A stretch of DNA of 64,000 nucleotides from Cerina litoralis (lineage in GTDB: Bacteria; Bacteroidota; Bacteroidia; Flavobacteriales; Flavobacteriaceae). How positions within the stretch are numbered: position 1 is the first letter of the stretch; each line of letters begins with the position of its first letter. The notes below the pieces were generated by a model. It saw nothing but the letters and a program-made list of their open reading frames with translations. It was not told the origin of the DNA and did no database searches. Positions 63,338 to 64,000 of the stretch are shown in pieces. The translations under genes and the position numbers were made by a program. The stretch lies in the NCBI GenBank assembly GCA_022008415.1, contig JAIRBC010000015.1, positions 1 through 64,000 on the forward strand, in the 5' to 3' direction.

Positions 63338-63850
63338 ATGAAAAATATTAAATTCTTTATCGCTTTATTTTGCCTGATCTCATTTGCCGTTAGTGCCCAA
63401 GAAATATCCGACAATGCCATTGGGCTTCGTTTAGGGGATAGCGATGGTTTTGGGGCCGAAATCTCTTATCAAAGAAGGATACTGCGGACCAATCGACTGG
63501 AGGTAGACCTTGGCTGGCGGGACAGTAGAGACTACAATGCCTTTAAGTCGGTCGCTATTTATCAATGGGTTCTTCCCATAGAGGGAGGGTTCAATTGGTA
63601 TTTTGGACCTGGTGCCGGCCTGGGCATTGTGGATTTTTCCCCAGTACCCTATGATGATCGTAAGGATTACTATTATCCCGATGGCGGACTATTTATACTC
63701 GCCGCCGGCGATATAGGTATTGAGTACAATTTTAAGATTCCCTTGCTCATATCGCTGGACTTTAGACCAGAGGTCGGGCTGATCGGATACAATGATTTTT
63801 CTGATAATTTTGATTTTGACATTGGGCTTGGAATACGTTACCAATTCTGA
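63338..63850 (+). CDS. Outer-membrane beta-barrel-like protein
   Basis: A 170-residue product with a Sec signal peptide (KFFIALFCLISFAVSAQE, cleavage after VSA) and a body of alternating strands with many aromatic residues (LEVDLGWRDSRDYNAFKSVAI, WYFGPGAGLGIVDFSPV), ending FDFDIGLGIRYQF with the C-terminal Phe of outer-membrane barrels. Eight short strands would fit an OmpX/porin-like barrel. Role unknown. A terminator follows. Confidence 0.85.
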   Translation: MKNIKFFIALFCLISFAVSAQEISDNAIGLRLGDSDGFGAEISYQRRILRTNRLEVDLGWRDSRDYNAFKSVAIYQWVLPIEGGFNWYFGPGAGLGIVDFSPVPYDDRKDYYYPDGGLFILAAGDIGIEYNFKIPLLISLDFRPEVGLIGYNDFSDNFDFDIGLGIRYQF

Positions 63851-63875
63851 TATTCTGCAATTTAGTACCGTAATA

Positions 63876-63917
63876 AAAAGCCCTTATTTGCATAAGTAAA
63901 TGTTAAGGGCTTTTTTT
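63876..63917 (+). terminator. Terminator after the barrel protein gene
   Basis: AAAAGCCCTTA (63876-63886) and TAAGGGCTTTT (63904-63914) form an 11-bp stem with a 17-base loop, followed by a T run. Confidence 0.8.
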
Positions 63918-63966
63918 ATAGCCCATATAATACTACCTTTGCCCATCTTTAAAAAAAAGAATTGCA

Positions 63967-64000
63967 ATGAAAAAAATTCTATTCGTCCTTGGGATAGTTG
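63967..64000 (+). CDS. Start of a further gene with signal peptide (partial)
   Basis: ATG at 63967 opens MKKILFVLGIV before the window ends. Two Lys followed by a hydrophobic run suggest a secreted or lipoprotein product. Nothing more can be said. Confidence 0.5.
   Translation, partial: MKKILFVLGIV

Noticed and set aside
1-64000. tRNA, rRNA, riboswitch or transposase genes
   Set aside because: No cloverleaf TPsiC-like sequence in an intergenic region, no rRNA similarity, no conserved riboswitch core and no DDE or tyrosine recombinase protein was recognised by eye.

Overview
The window looks like chromosome of a marine member of the Flavobacteriaceae (phylum Bacteroidota). Evidence: porX of the type IX secretion/gliding pathway, the fused lpxC/fabZ gene, the fused HisIE and HisB enzymes, an SUI1/eIF1-like factor, TANNTTTG-type -7 promoter boxes and nearly absent Shine-Dalgarno sites. 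Genus cannot be fixed from sequence alone. No tRNA, rRNA, transposase or CRISPR array was seen.

Layout. 1-5545: the tail of an unidentified gene followed directly by a giant, AT-rich STAND-type P-loop NTPase (about 1.7-1.8 kaa), a probable anti-phage defence module; its first 84 codons are out of frame by one base. 5546-6664: 1.1 kb without genes but full of nested inverted repeats carrying a TTTTACATAA motif. 6665-9783: small stand-alone genes (CHRD-like lipoprotein, coiled-coil protein, HPF, secreted protein, TerC). 9924-15976: a seven-gene minus-strand operon joining a type III polyketide synthase, a methyltransferase and a flavoprotein to a dedicated ACP/KS/dehydratase/enoyl reductase set, likely making an alkyl phenol, quinone or pyrone lipid. 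16111-25471: envelope lipoproteins, fused E1 2-oxoacid dehydrogenase, 2OG dioxygenase, SUI1, DUF1835/nucleoside phosphorylase, periplasmic-binding-like protein and ung.

25514-33996: a complete histidine operon hisG-D-C-B-H-A-F-IE on the minus strand, preceded by a leader peptide with three consecutive His codons and an attenuator hairpin, and interrupted between hisA and hisF by a frameshifted four-helix-bundle gene. 34097-43829: prohibitin, VWA membrane protein, fabG, sucD, then the lipid A block lpxD - lpxC/fabZ - lpxA - efp - second lpxD-like gene. 44018-53015: HD phosphohydrolase, porX, tsaE, a tiny lipoprotein with a duplicated 12-residue motif, alanine dehydrogenase, proline dehydrogenase and aroB. 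53118-63850: DinB, Lrp, M14 peptidase, XRE regulator, DCC protein, DAACS symporter preceded by five 27-bp tandem repeats, aroC, a giant FAD/Fe-S oxidoreductase and an outer-membrane barrel-like protein; a further gene starts at 63967.

The most unusual items are the STAND locus with its palindrome-rich flank, the hybrid type II FAS/type III PKS operon, the his leader peptide, the 12-residue peptide repeat whose seven nucleotide differences are all silent, and GC-rich dispersed repeats that butt against stop codons. Two separate genes are each broken by what looks like one missing T in a short T run, which could be biology or assembly error.
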